In this document: positions 32,601-40,994 of the stretch, piece after piece
Layout: each line of letters begins with the position of its first letter
How positions within the stretch are numbered: position 1 is the first letter of the stretch
Source of the DNA: Desulfurivibrio sp.
GTDB lineage: Bacteria; Desulfobacterota; Desulfobulbia; Desulfobulbales; SURF-16
DNA length: 49,384 bases
NCBI GenBank assembly: GCA_003605035.1
Contig: QZKJ01000050.1
Coordinates: forward strand, 1-49,384
Reading direction: 5' to 3'
Notes under the pieces: model-generated
Database searches by the model: none
What the model was told of the DNA's origin: nothing
The model's input: only the letters and a program-made list of their open reading frames with translations
Translations under genes and position numbers: made by a program

Positions 32601-33174
32601 GCATGTCATCCATGCTAAGCTGCTCAATCTTCTGGATTTCATGGGAGGTGCGGAAACCGTCGAAGAAGTGCATAAAGGGGATGCGGGACTTCAAGGAGGC
32701 CTGGGTGGAGATCAGGGCCATGTCCTGGCATTCCTGAACGTTCTGGGAGCAGAGCATGCCCCAGCCGGTCTGGCGGGCGGCCATGACGTCGCTGTGGTCA
32801 CCGAAGATGGAGAGGCCCTGGCAGGCCAGGGAGCGGGCCGTGACATGGAAGACGGTGGGGGTCAGCTCGCCGGCCAGTTTGTACATGTTGGGAATCATCA
32901 GCAGCAGACCCTGGGAGGCGGTGAAGGTGGTGCACAGGGCGCCGGTGGTCAGCGAGCCATGCAGGGAGCCGGCAACGCCGCCCTCAGACTGCATCTGGGT
33001 GACAACCGGCACGCTGTTCCAGATGTTTTTCTGCCCGGCGGTGGCCTTGGAATCGGCCTCGGCCGCCATGGGGGAAGACGGGGTAATGGGATAGATGGTG
33101 ATGATTTCGCTGGTGGCATAGGCGACATGGGTGCACGCCTGGTTGCCATCAATGGTGACCATTTTCCGAGACAT
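29632..33174 (-). CDS. nifJ: Pyruvate:ferredoxin (flavodoxin) oxidoreductase, single-chain
   Basis: 1180 residues, full length for the homodimeric enzyme that converts pyruvate and CoA to acetyl-CoA, CO2 and reduced ferredoxin in the cytosol. Start ATG 33174 with AAGGAG upstream. N-terminal pyruvate-binding domain (TIDGNQACTHVAYATSEI, YPITPSSPMAAEAD, MQSEGGVAG). Two [4Fe-4S] sites near residues 691 and 750 (CIQCGRCSLVCP, CCGCTLCEGVCP). Third cluster and ThDP domain near 820 (ACSGCGETPY) and 973 (GDGWAYDIGYGGLDHVL, then NTGGQMSKSTPRA). The C-terminal Cys region normally ligating the proximal cluster is present (KAVKCGHWPLYRYNP). Divergent from the large regulator at 33689. It fits an anaerobe using low-potential electrons. 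Confidence 0.97.
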   Translation of the reverse strand: MSRKMVTIDGNQACTHVAYATSEIITIYPITPSSPMAAEADSKATAGQKNIWNSVPVVTQMQSEGGVAGSLHGSLTTGALCTTFTASQGLLLMIPNMYKLAGELTPTVFHVTARSLACQGLSIFGDHSDVMAARQTGWGMLCSQNVQECQDMALISTQASLKSRIPFMHFFDGFRTSHEIQKIEQLSMDDMRAMIDEDLVIAHRLRGLSPDRPMMRGTAQNPDVYFTGRETVNKYYNATPGIIQETMDRFAALSGRQYHLFDYHGAPDAEEIVVMMGSGCETVAATIDHLAAQGKKVGLVIVRLYRPFDMKAMVNAMPATVKRITVLDRTKEPGAPGEPLYLDVRAAVGEAIETSSMKNHPMILSGRYGLGSAEFTPAMVKAVFDNMAAWAPKNHFCVGPNDDVAFTSLPYDKSFNIEGKDVHRAMFYGLGADGTVGANKNTIKIIGTETDNSAQGYFVYDSKKSGSITTSHLRFGKNPIVAPYLINKATFIACHNFTFLDKYDMLANLEEGGTFLLTTTFKEKEIWKQLPAAVQQQLINKKAKFYIIDAINLAEALGLGARINMIMQTAFFLISGILTREEAIKAIKDAIYKTYGKKGEKVVKMNYDAVDAAVNNIVEVKVPKTVGGHALPPTVSDDAPAFVKEVTAKMIQGKGEEIKVSQMPDDGTWPTGTTQYEKRNIAVHVPVWLPENCIQCGRCSLVCPHASIRMKIVKTADLKKAPKALKTADAVGKEFKDRKAIVQVFTEDCCGCTLCEGVCPAKTKALVMTTNTEDIRKTEAANVKYFLDLPEADFAEIDPSTVKGSQLMRPLFEFSGACSGCGETPYIKLVTQLFGDRMLVANATGCSSIYGGNLPTTPYCKRSDGRGPVWANSLFEDNAEFGLGMRQTVNKLGHQALELLEEAVSQKIVTKKMANELTGASQKNQTEIESQRARVAKLKETLTASDNIIAKRLLHVADYLVKKSVWIFGGDGWAYDIGYGGLDHVLASGENVNVMILDTEVYSNTGGQMSKSTPRAATAQFAAGGKRMPKKDIGMIFSTYGNVYVAKVALGANPGQVVKAIAEAEAYDGPSLIIAYAHCINHGINMAKGLDQQVKAVKCGHWPLYRYNPDLEKEGKNPLHLDSKAPSMPFGEYALGENRYRALKITNPSMADELMAQSQKDVERGWKFLEGRFKALEPEK

Positions 33175-33688
33175 AACTTCTCCTTACATGTTGATAGGTT
33201 AGATATGAGATGATAGCAGATCGGGGGTGCCTTGACGGCACATGTATTGGCAAAATTATATATTAGTAATCCATCTTACGAATTATTTCCAGCCTTTCAT
33301 CGTAAAATGGCATTTTTTTTTACCTTTTGCGCTTCCGGGATTGCCGGCGGCAGGGCAATGATCACCTTTTTTCTCCGGAAATTTTATGCAGTGGCAGGGA
33401 CCAGTGGCGAAAAATTAGCTGAAATTATCCGTTATCTTTTCCGTGCTTTCCCGGATAAACCATGGAAAAACATCTGGTTACACCATCGTGCGACATTTTA
33501 CCGCATTGACGGGAACAGGATATTATTTTTTAGCAATAAGCATAGCCTGATAAATTATTGAATTGTTCCGCCTGGTTTGCCGCGGAACTCCAGTCAGGCA
33601 TGCCGGCAGTCTGACTGCTGCTGCGGGCTGCATAGTGATAAGGTCCGGCAGGTCTCTCCGCGTGAGCAACAGACAACAGGGGAACACA
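33175..33688. promoter_or_regulatory. AT-rich divergent intergenic region between PFOR and the regulator
   Basis: On the minus strand a perfect TATAAT (33255-33260) has only a weak -35 (TTCGTA). It would start PFOR transcription near 33248. An inverted repeat GTGCC-TTGAC-GGCAC (33227-33241) lies just downstream of that start and is a candidate operator. The remaining 33261-33688 is lower in GC than its surroundings and has no credible gene. Confidence 0.4.
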
Positions 33689-36600
33689 ATGAGCAATATG
33701 GTGAAGATCAGCAGGCCTCGACTCAGCGCCACCCTGCCCCGCGAAGGTCTTTTTGCCGAGCTTGACAAAACCGGAAAGCTGCCCCTGACCTTCATCACCG
33801 GCCCGGCCGGCTGCGGCAAGACCACTCTGGTTGCCAGCTATCTTGAGGCACGGCAGCTTCCCAGTGTGTGGTATAGGGTGGATTGCGGCGATGACCAGCT
33901 CAGCTCGTTTTTCCATCATCTGAGCCGGGCCCTGGGAAATTTTGCCGAAGAAGCCGGCCGCATTGTCGCGGAACTGGCAGACAGATCCTCCCGGGGCATC
34001 CAGAAATCCAGCCGGCAATTTTTCCATAACCTGGCCGACTGCATCAAGCCGCCCTTTGTGCTGGTGCTGGACGATTACCAGGAAATATCCCCGGACGCCC
34101 CGCTGCATCGGGCGCTGCTGGCCGGTCTGTCGAGAATCCCCGAGGGGCTGGCGGTGATCATCATGAGCCGCAACGGCCCGCCCGCCAGCTTCTCCCGGTT
34201 GCGCGCCAACCGGCAGATGGCGATTCTGGGCTGGGAGCAGCTGCGGCTGACCGAGAGCGAATGCCGCAAGATCTGTCAGCTGCAGGGCCTGAGCGCCACG
34301 GATATGGAGCACTTCCCGGAGGTCTTTGCCCAGATTGACGGCTGGGCCGCCGGTCTGCAGCTGCTGATGAACGGCTGTCTGGCGAAAAAGGATGCCGTTT
34401 TCCGCGTGTATCTTGCCAGTCTGGAAGATATTTTCGAATATTTTGCCGGCGAGGTCTACGATGAACTGGCGGACGACATCAAGGATTTTCTCCTCAAAAC
34501 CTCCTTTCTGAACAGCATTCACGCCGACCAGGCCGCCCGGCTAACCGGGTTCCCGCATGTGGACAGCCTGCTGTCGTTTCTGTGCCGGTCCAACCGGTTT
34601 ACCAAGAGGATGGGAAATGACCAGTCGCTTTATCAATTTCATCCGCTTTTCCGCCGTTTCCTGCAGGACAGGGCGAACATGCAGTTTACCGCCCAGCAGA
34701 AGAAGGTGCTGCTGCAGAAGGTGGCCAGCCTGATGCTGGAGGCCGGGCAGGAAGAGCAGGGTTCTCAGCTGCTGCGGCAGGCCTCCGACTGGGAAGGTCT
34801 GGCCTGGTTGATTCTGCAGAAGGCACACTCCCTGCTTGAGCAGGGGCGCTGCCAGGTGCTGGGCAAATGGCTGCAGGCCCTGCCCGGCCATATGGTTGAA
34901 GCGGATCCTCGGCTGCTCTACTGGATGGGCATGGCCAAAAGGGAGTCGGATTGTCTGGCGGCCCGGCAATTTTTTCACCGGGCCTTTACCATCTTCCGTG
35001 ATGCGGACGGGGGGCGGACAGACACCATGCTGGCCTGGGCAGGCATTATGGAATGCCTGCTGGCCAGCCTGGATGATCGTGCCGCCCTTGACCTTTATCT
35101 GGCCGTGCTCGAGGAGATTCTGCCTGATCCCTATCGGCTGCCTGCTGGTGAAGCGGCAGAGAGGGTGACGGTTTGCATGTATGTGGCCCTGGTCATCCGC
35201 CAGCCCCGGCATGAGAATTTTTCCGTCTGGGAAGAGCGCGGGTTGCAGCTGGCGCAGTCTACCAGTGATCTGGCGGTCAAGACCCATATCCTGGCGCATG
35301 CAGCCATTTACCGTACTTACACGGGCAGGTGTGATGAGGCGGAGGAAGTCCTGGATATCCTGCGTCAGGCCGCCTGTGCCATGCCGGCGGATCATGCCTC
35401 CCGCATCAGGATCATTGGCGCGGAGATATTCCTGGCCAACGCCCGCGGGCAATTCAATCAGGCGGCGAAACTGGTAAACGATGGGCTGGCCCTGGCCGAT
35501 CTCTGCGGCATGCATGGCATGGATCCCCAGCTGCTGTGCGACGGCGTCCGGGCCGCCCTTCACAAAGGCGACGCCAAGTTCGCCGCAGGACTGCTGGCCC
35601 GCATGGCGGCCATGCCGCAGATAAAATATCCGGCCTGTCAATTCTGTTACCATTATCTGCACGCTGCCCTGGCTCTGCAGGAGGGCAGTCTGGAAAGTGC
35701 GGCATCGTCCGCCGCCCTGGCCAAGGACCTGGCAGACACTACCGTGATCTGCTACGCCGAAACCGCCTGCATCCTGCTCAGAGCAGCCATCGCCTGGACC
35801 CACGGCAGCCGGCAAGCGGCCTGGCAGCTGCTGCAGCAGGGAAAAGAAACGGCGTCCCGGGACGGTTATCTGCAGCTGGGCTTGGAGGGCAGTTTGCTGG
35901 AGGCCTATTTCCATCTTGTTGAAGGGAATACCCCGGCCGGCCTCGAGGCCCTGCGTCAGGCCATGGTATTGGGCAGCGGACAGCATGGCCTGGTGCCGTT
36001 CCTGCTGGAACGGGCGGTACTGGCTGAACTCTGCGCCAAGGCCATTGTTGAAAATATCCAGTCCGACTATGCCCAGAAAATCGTGCAGCGCTGCCGGCTG
36101 CAGATCCCGCAGTCGCCGCAGGAGGTGGAGGAATGGCCCTGGATGTTCCGGGTCTATACCCTGGGCCGTTTCGGTCTGGTCAAATTCGGCAGGAAGCTGC
36201 CCTATGCCTCCAGGAAAAAAACCAAGCCCCTGGCCCTGTTCAAGGCGCTGCTGGCCTTCGGCGGCCGCAATGTCGGGGAAATGAACATCATGGATGCCCT
36301 GTGGAATGAGGCAGACGGGGAAAAGGCGCGCCGCTCCCTGGATACCACCCTGTTCCGTCTCCGCAGCCTCTTGGGCGCCCATGAGGCCATCCTGCTGCAG
36401 AAGGGCAAGGTGACCATTGATCCGAATTGCTGCTGGGTGGATGCCTGGGCCTTTGAGCGGCTGCTCAATCGCGCCGAGGCCCTCCTGAAAAAAGACGGCG
36501 GGAATATTGCCCAGGCAAGCGCTCTGGCCCACAAGGCCTTTGCCCTGTACCACGGCTCCTTCCTGCCCCAGGATAATGACGAGCACTGGACCATTCCCAT

Positions 36601-36934
36601 GCGCGAGCGGCTGCAGAGCAGGTTTGAGCGGGGCATTGAGCTGTTCGGCGGGCAACTGGAGACTGCCGGCAAGTGGCAGGAGGCCGCCGGCCTTTACCAG
36701 CAGGCCATGGAGAAAAGTCCGCTCTCAGAAGTTTTCTATCAGCGGCTGATGATCTGCCTGCAGAAGCAGAACCGCACCACCGAGGCGCTGAAGGTCTACA
36801 GCAACTGCTGCCAGGTGCTGCGCGCCGTGCTCGATGCGGAACCCTCCTCGGCGACCACCAGGCTGCACCGTTCCCTGCGGGCGGGGATTGACCAGGGCCC
36901 GCCCGCCCCGCCCTCACCCGGGGCGGCGGGCTGA
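33689..36934 (+). CDS. Large ATP-dependent transcriptional regulator (MalT-like STAND NTPase with BTAD/SARP C-terminus)
   Basis: 1081 residues from ATG 33689 (AGGGGA upstream); the open frame to 33563 lacks a ribosome site. N-terminal STAND-type ATPase: Walker A GPAGCGKTTL about residues 38-47, Walker B FVLVLDDY about 123-130, then winged-helix and TPR-like repeats (about 300-800, for example EEGLQLAQSTSDLAVKTH-type helices). A winged-helix DNA-binding module is near 820-920 (LGRFGLVKFGRKLPY...ARRSLDTTLFRLRSLLG) and a bacterial transcriptional activator domain near 935-1070 (LYHGSFLPQ, RLMICLQKQNRTTEALKVY). This architecture is AfsR/SARP or MalT-like. Divergent from PFOR, which it may control; ligand unknown. 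Confidence 0.88.
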   Translation: MSNMVKISRPRLSATLPREGLFAELDKTGKLPLTFITGPAGCGKTTLVASYLEARQLPSVWYRVDCGDDQLSSFFHHLSRALGNFAEEAGRIVAELADRSSRGIQKSSRQFFHNLADCIKPPFVLVLDDYQEISPDAPLHRALLAGLSRIPEGLAVIIMSRNGPPASFSRLRANRQMAILGWEQLRLTESECRKICQLQGLSATDMEHFPEVFAQIDGWAAGLQLLMNGCLAKKDAVFRVYLASLEDIFEYFAGEVYDELADDIKDFLLKTSFLNSIHADQAARLTGFPHVDSLLSFLCRSNRFTKRMGNDQSLYQFHPLFRRFLQDRANMQFTAQQKKVLLQKVASLMLEAGQEEQGSQLLRQASDWEGLAWLILQKAHSLLEQGRCQVLGKWLQALPGHMVEADPRLLYWMGMAKRESDCLAARQFFHRAFTIFRDADGGRTDTMLAWAGIMECLLASLDDRAALDLYLAVLEEILPDPYRLPAGEAAERVTVCMYVALVIRQPRHENFSVWEERGLQLAQSTSDLAVKTHILAHAAIYRTYTGRCDEAEEVLDILRQAACAMPADHASRIRIIGAEIFLANARGQFNQAAKLVNDGLALADLCGMHGMDPQLLCDGVRAALHKGDAKFAAGLLARMAAMPQIKYPACQFCYHYLHAALALQEGSLESAASSAALAKDLADTTVICYAETACILLRAAIAWTHGSRQAAWQLLQQGKETASRDGYLQLGLEGSLLEAYFHLVEGNTPAGLEALRQAMVLGSGQHGLVPFLLERAVLAELCAKAIVENIQSDYAQKIVQRCRLQIPQSPQEVEEWPWMFRVYTLGRFGLVKFGRKLPYASRKKTKPLALFKALLAFGGRNVGEMNIMDALWNEADGEKARRSLDTTLFRLRSLLGAHEAILLQKGKVTIDPNCCWVDAWAFERLLNRAEALLKKDGGNIAQASALAHKAFALYHGSFLPQDNDEHWTIPMRERLQSRFERGIELFGGQLETAGKWQEAAGLYQQAMEKSPLSEVFYQRLMICLQKQNRTTEALKVYSNCCQVLRAVLDAEPSSATTRLHRSLRAGIDQGPPAPPSPGAAG

Positions 36935-37037
36935 AGCGGATTTTTGCCGCCGAAAGGGCTGATGACAGCCGGCAGTCAGAGATCTGGCACAGTACGCCAG
37001 GGCCAAGTCAGGTCGTGGCAGCCAGCAACCCATGCTG

Positions 37038-38009
37038 TCATGCCTTGGTTTTAAACACCAGTTCCGGCGGATTGAGGATGACCTTGGTGTCCGGCGGAAT
37101 GCTGTGGGTCAGCCAGACGTTGCCGCCCACCACCGAGCGGGCGCCGATCACCGTGTCGCCGCCCAGGATGGTGGAGCCTGAGTAGACGGTGACGTCGTCT
37201 TCCAGGGTGGGGTGGCGCTTGCCGCTGCGTTCCAGTTCCCCTGTTTCGGTTCGTTTGAAGGAGAGGGCGCCCAGGGTGACGCCCTGGTAGATCTTTACCC
37301 GGTTGCCGATCACCGCGGTCTGGCCGATCACCACCCCGGTGCCGTGGTCGATGAAAAAGGATTCGCCGATGCTGGCCCCCGGGTGGATGTCGATGCCGGT
37401 GATGCCGTGGGCGTATTCGGTCATCATGCGGGGCAGGATGGGGACCTTGAGCTGGTAGAGTACGTGGGCGATGCGGTAGATGGTGATGGCCATGATGCCG
37501 GGATAGCAGAAAATAACCTCATCGTAGCTGGTGACCGCAGGGTCCCCGTCATAGGCGGCCCGCACGTCGGTGGCCAGGATTTTTCGCAGGTCCACCAGAG
37601 ACTGGATAAAGGTGAAGGACTTCTGTTTGCCCTGTTCATCGCACTGCTGGCAGGATCTGTGGTGGCGGACGCACTCATGGCGGATGCTGTAGGCGATTTC
37701 CATGGCGAGCAGATCGTACAGGGTGGAAACCGCCTGGCCTATCTTATATTTGAGGCTGATCTGGTCAATATCCTGGCAGCGGTAATAGCCGGGGAACAGA
37801 ATATCCCGGCAGCGGTCGATGAGATCAATGGTCCGTTGCCGGGAGGGAAGGGGATCGGCGTTGATGTGTTCAAAACACTCGTCGCACAGACAGGTCTCGA
37901 CCAGCTGATCCACCACCTCGGGGATTTTGGCGCGACATTCGCTGGTAATGTTCCGTTCATCTGCGCAGATGCCTTCCTGGGGAAACTGCAGGCCGTATTT
38001 CGTGTTCAT
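37038..38009 (-). CDS. cysE: Serine O-acetyltransferase
   Basis: 323 residues, start ATG 38009 with AGGAAG upstream. It makes O-acetylserine from serine and acetyl-CoA for cysteine synthesis. The helical N-terminal part (RDILFPGYY, VSTLYDLLAMEIAYSIRHECVRHH) is followed by the left-handed hexapeptide-repeat domain from about residue 205 (YAHGITGIDIHPGASIGESFFIDHGTG, VVIGQTAVIGNRVKIYQGVTLGALS, HPTLEDDVTVYSGSTILGG, VIGARSVVGGNVWL). The conserved DIHPGA and HGTG active-site His residues are present. The long N-terminal extension with several Cys (CLCDECFEH, CQQCDEQG) is like EpsC-type enzymes of anaerobes. It is convergent with the regulator at 33689 and stands alone. Confidence 0.93.
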   Translation of the reverse strand: MNTKYGLQFPQEGICADERNITSECRAKIPEVVDQLVETCLCDECFEHINADPLPSRQRTIDLIDRCRDILFPGYYRCQDIDQISLKYKIGQAVSTLYDLLAMEIAYSIRHECVRHHRSCQQCDEQGKQKSFTFIQSLVDLRKILATDVRAAYDGDPAVTSYDEVIFCYPGIMAITIYRIAHVLYQLKVPILPRMMTEYAHGITGIDIHPGASIGESFFIDHGTGVVIGQTAVIGNRVKIYQGVTLGALSFKRTETGELERSGKRHPTLEDDVTVYSGSTILGGDTVIGARSVVGGNVWLTHSIPPDTKVILNPPELVFKTKA

Positions 38010-38098
38010 ATTTCTTCCTGGTTGATTTTTCTTGGTTTTTTACTCGTTATAAGCAACAATAATAACAATTGATCAAACCAATGACAAGGAGCCGGCCC

Positions 38099-38369
38099 AT
38101 GAAACTGCGATCCCCTGCCCGATTTCCGCTCTACCCGGGCATCCTGGCAACTCTTTTCCGGGGTGCTTTGCCTGGGGGCTGCCGCTGCTATGGCAGCGGG
38201 GGCCGAGGTTATTTACCGGCGCCTGCGGAAACAGGAGACGGAGCCGGTTTTTATCAAACAGACCGGCAGCCATGGCATCACTATGTCCGGCAGGTTTGAC
38301 GGGGTGCGGAGCGCGCCGTCAACCGGCTCGGCGGGGAACTGCACTGACCGTGAACGTTCTTTCCTATAA
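38099..38369 (+). pseudogene. Probable small membrane-protein gene with a frameshift
   Basis: ATG 38099 has an ideal AAGGAG 7 nt upstream, but its frame soon becomes an unlikely Gly/Arg-rich peptide. In the +1 frame, from about 38133 to the stop at 38369, the translation is natural: RASWQLFSGVLCLGAAAAMAAGAEVIYRRLRKQETEPVF style, with a TM segment and then a basic tail (quoted here in parts; GTG 38163 is in this frame). A single-base indel between 38101 and 38162 would join them into a protein of about 90 residues. The 3' end overlaps the ATP-grasp gene by 20 nt. It could be a sequencing indel. Confidence 0.4.
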
Positions 38370-39219
38370 CCGCTGCATCGAGACGAACAATAACCGGGTC
38401 CTGCGGGGCGAGACGCCTTCTGCCGAGGATATCCGGGCCATGGCTCAGGCGGATGCCATCATCCTGCCCCAGGGCTGCCGGGAGAGCCTCTATTTCGCCG
38501 CCCGGCGCGCCTGCCGCCATGTCTTCCCCGATTATGACGCCTTTTTCGCCTTTCCGGATAAAACAGGGCAGGCCGCCCTGTTCCGGAAAATGGGGGTGCC
38601 GCACCCGCAGACCCTGGCCTTCGGGAGTGTCAGCCACTATTCCGGCATCTCGCTGCCCTTTGCCTACCCTTTTGTCTTCAAATTCGGCTGGGGAGGGGAG
38701 GGAAACAATGTGTTTCTCATCCAGTCGGCCGCCGAACTGCATCAATGTCTGGTCAAGGCCGCCGACTATGAAAGCCAGGGCAAAAGAGGGTTCCTTGTCC
38801 AGGAATACATTGCCAGCGGCGGCCGCAGCCTGCGGGTGGCGGTGATCGGCAGGGATTTTTATCCTTACTGGCGCTGTGCCGCGGATGGCGGTTTTTACAC
38901 CAACCTGGCCAGGGGGGCGGTTATCGACTATGAATCGTTTCCCCGGCGGCAGCAACAGGCAGTGGCCGTGCTGCGGGATTTCTGCGGGGCAACCGGCATC
39001 AATCTGGCCGGCTTTGATTTTCTTTTTGCTGACCAGGGCAGCAGCCGGATCCCCCTGTTTCTCGAGATCAATTTCTGTTTCCGCTGCCGCGGTCTGGGGG
39101 GAGTTGACATGTATCACCGTTATCTGGAAAAGGCCGTCAAGGGGTGGCTGGCGGAAATCAGGGAGAAACGGCACGGGTCGTTATGCCTTGACATGGGTGC
39201 CGAAGATGCCATTCAATAA
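38350..39219 (+). CDS. ATP-grasp (RimK-like) ligase
   Basis: 289 residues from GTG 38350 (NVLSYNRCIETNN); the frame is open to 38272 but the upstream part overlaps another gene. ATP-grasp features: lysine-containing strand PFVFKFGWGGEGNNVFLI (about residues 100-117), adenine-hinge segment GFLVQEYIA, GRSLRVAVIGRDF, NLAGFDFLFAD and metal-binding EINFCFRCRGLGG. Family members ligate carboxylates to amines or thiols, including RimK and glutathione/cyanophycin-type enzymes. The substrate cannot be read. It lies between the small frameshifted gene and the histidine kinase. Confidence 0.8.
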   Translation: MNVLSYNRCIETNNNRVLRGETPSAEDIRAMAQADAIILPQGCRESLYFAARRACRHVFPDYDAFFAFPDKTGQAALFRKMGVPHPQTLAFGSVSHYSGISLPFAYPFVFKFGWGGEGNNVFLIQSAAELHQCLVKAADYESQGKRGFLVQEYIASGGRSLRVAVIGRDFYPYWRCAADGGFYTNLARGAVIDYESFPRRQQQAVAVLRDFCGATGINLAGFDFLFADQGSSRIPLFLEINFCFRCRGLGGVDMYHRYLEKAVKGWLAEIREKRHGSLCLDMGAEDAIQ

Positions 39220-39268
39220 AACGACGAACCGATCGCCTATCTTTTTCTTTACCCTGTGTGACTAGCAT

Positions 39269-40609
39269 ATGCCTTCACGTACAAGTCTCCTATACGCCAT
39301 TACCGGCGGCCTGCTCGCCATCCTGATTCATGCCCTTTTTTTTGAAACGGGCTGGCCTTACGAAAATTCGTATCTCCATGTGTTTGACATCCTGAGCTGG
39401 ATTCTCATCGCCTTTTTCATCGGCAGGATGAAGGAGGGCTGGGACCGGCGGACCAGGGAGCTGGAACATGCCAACGCCGAACTGCAGAAAGAGATGGAGG
39501 AACGGCAGAAGGCCGAACAGGCCATGCGGGAACGGGAAGAGCTGTTCAGCGACCTGTTTGACAACTCCCGGGACATGATCCAGAGCATCGCCCCTGACGG
39601 CCGGATCATCTATGCCAACCGCGCCTGGCGGGAGAATCTGGGCTTTGCCAAAAATGAGGTGCCGGGGTTCCCCATGTTCGAGGTCATTCATCCTGACTGT
39701 CATGCCCACTGCATGGAGCGGTTCGAGGCGCTGCTGTCCGGCAGGGAGGTGGATAAGATTGAAACGGAGTTCGTGGCCAGAGACGGCAGGCGCATCATGG
39801 TTGAGGGGAAGTGCAACTGCAAGTTCGTGGACAACAAGCCAGTGGCCATCCGCGGCATCTTCCGCGACGTCACCGAGCGCCGCAAGCTGGAAATTGAACT
39901 GCAGAAGGCCCAGAAGCTGGAAGCCATCGGCATTCTGGCCGGCGGCATTGCCCATGATTTCAATAACATCCTGACCGGCCTGCTGGCGGTCATCACCCTG
40001 GTGAAAAACGCTCTGCCCCCGGAAAGCGAACAGATCGAGATTCTGGAGGAGGCCAGGCAGAGCTGCCTGCAGGGCAAGGAGTTGACCGGCAAGTTCATCA
40101 CCTTTGCCGAAGGCGGCTCCCCCCTGAAAAAATGCATCAACATCCGGGAACTGCTGCAGCAATCCGTGGAAATCGCTTTGCGGGGGGCAGATATTGCCTG
40201 CCAGTTTGCCCTGGCCGCGGATATGCATGAAGTGCTCATTGATGCCGGCCAGATGCAGCAGGTTTTCAATAATGTGGTGATTAATGCCAGGGAGGCCATG
40301 GTAAACGGCGGAGAGGTGCGGGTGCGAGCGGAAAATCAGCAGGTCGGCGAAGACAACGGCCTGGATGTAGCCCCTGGCGCCTATCTGCGCATCGCCATCA
40401 CCGATCAGGGGGTGGGCATTCCCCAGGAAAATCTGGCCAGGATCTTTGACCCCTATTTCACCACCAAGCGGATGGCCAGCCAGCGGGGTACGGGATTCGG
40501 CCTGGCCATCTGCTACTCCATCATGCGCAAACATGGCGGCACCATTACCGTGGAGTCGGAAAACGGCAAAGGGACCACTTTTTACATTTATCTGCCCGCC
40601 TGCCCCTGA
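39269..40609 (+). CDS. Membrane PAS sensor histidine kinase
   Basis: 446 residues, ATG 39269. Two N-terminal membrane segments (LLYAITGGLLAILIHALFF and VFDILSWILIAFFIGRM), a coiled coil (REELEHANAELQKEMEERQKAEQ-like, residues 60-90), a PAS domain about 92-203 (LFDNSRDMIQSIAPDGRIIYANRA...VIHPDCH), then HisKA with the phospho-accepting His near residue 227 (GGIAHDFNNILTG) and HATPase with N box NNVVINAREAM, DQGVGIP, FDPYFTTK and GTGFGLAI. It has no receiver domain and no response regulator gene next to it, so its partner is elsewhere. The last 22 nt overlap the convergent glutaredoxin-like gene. Confidence 0.93.
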   Translation: MPSRTSLLYAITGGLLAILIHALFFETGWPYENSYLHVFDILSWILIAFFIGRMKEGWDRRTRELEHANAELQKEMEERQKAEQAMREREELFSDLFDNSRDMIQSIAPDGRIIYANRAWRENLGFAKNEVPGFPMFEVIHPDCHAHCMERFEALLSGREVDKIETEFVARDGRRIMVEGKCNCKFVDNKPVAIRGIFRDVTERRKLEIELQKAQKLEAIGILAGGIAHDFNNILTGLLAVITLVKNALPPESEQIEILEEARQSCLQGKELTGKFITFAEGGSPLKKCINIRELLQQSVEIALRGADIACQFALAADMHEVLIDAGQMQQVFNNVVINAREAMVNGGEVRVRAENQQVGEDNGLDVAPGAYLRIAITDQGVGIPQENLARIFDPYFTTKRMASQRGTGFGLAICYSIMRKHGGTITVESENGKGTTFYIYLPACP

Positions 40610-40851
40610 TACGCCTTTTCCACAAATTCCCGTATCGCTGCCGGGGTCAGGATGAGGCCGAAGAGTCGCTGGTCCCGGCAGGTGAGGGCCGGTATCATCC
40701 TGATGCCGTTGCGCAGGCTTTCCAGCGGACGTACCGTCACCTCGACCTTTTCCACCGCCAGATCCGGGAATTCGCACTGCAGCTGCCGCAGGGTCCGCCC
40801 CACCAGCAGACAGCGGGGGCAGACAATTGAGTGGTAGAAAACAATCTTCAT
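40588..40851 (-). CDS. Glutaredoxin/thioredoxin-like small protein (CPRC)
   Basis: 87 residues, ATG 40851. A compact thioredoxin fold is suggested by MKIVFYHSIVCPRCLLVGRTL: beta strand, then the redox pair C-P-R-C (residues 11-14), then helix; the cis-Pro loop MIPALTC is at about residues 52-58. Cytosolic, no signal peptide. A disulfide or thiol-transfer role is likely; the substrate is unknown. Its 3' end overlaps the convergent kinase gene by 22 nt. Confidence 0.85.
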   Translation of the reverse strand: MKIVFYHSIVCPRCLLVGRTLRQLQCEFPDLAVEKVEVTVRPLESLRNGIRMIPALTCRDQRLFGLILTPAAIREFVEKAYQGQAGR

Positions 40852-40892
40852 CGCCGTTTTTTCTTGCCCCCTTTCCCTGTTCGGTTATTCTT

Positions 40893-40994
40893 CCTCACTC
40901 CTCACTCCTCACTCCTCACTCCTCACTCCTCACTCCTCACTCCTCACTCCTCACTCTTCACTCCTTACTCCTCACTCTTCACTCTTCACTTCTT
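40893..40994. repeat. Heptamer tandem repeat (CTCACTC)
   Basis: About 14 units of 7 nt: the first nine or so are exact CCTCACT/CTCACTC, then variants (CTTCACT, CTTACTC) degenerate toward the adenylate cyclase stop codon. It fills the gap between the glutaredoxin-like and adenylate cyclase genes, and is the complement of the GTGAG-type units at 25665. Confidence 0.9.

Noticed and set aside
33232..33561. 109-residue frame in the PFOR/regulator intergenic region
   Set aside because: AT-rich, no ribosome site, no recognisable motif, and it overlaps likely promoter sequence.
40893..40994. CRISPR array
   Set aside because: The repeats here and at 49286, 25586 and 19353 are 7-8 nt direct tandem units without spacers, and no cas genes are present.
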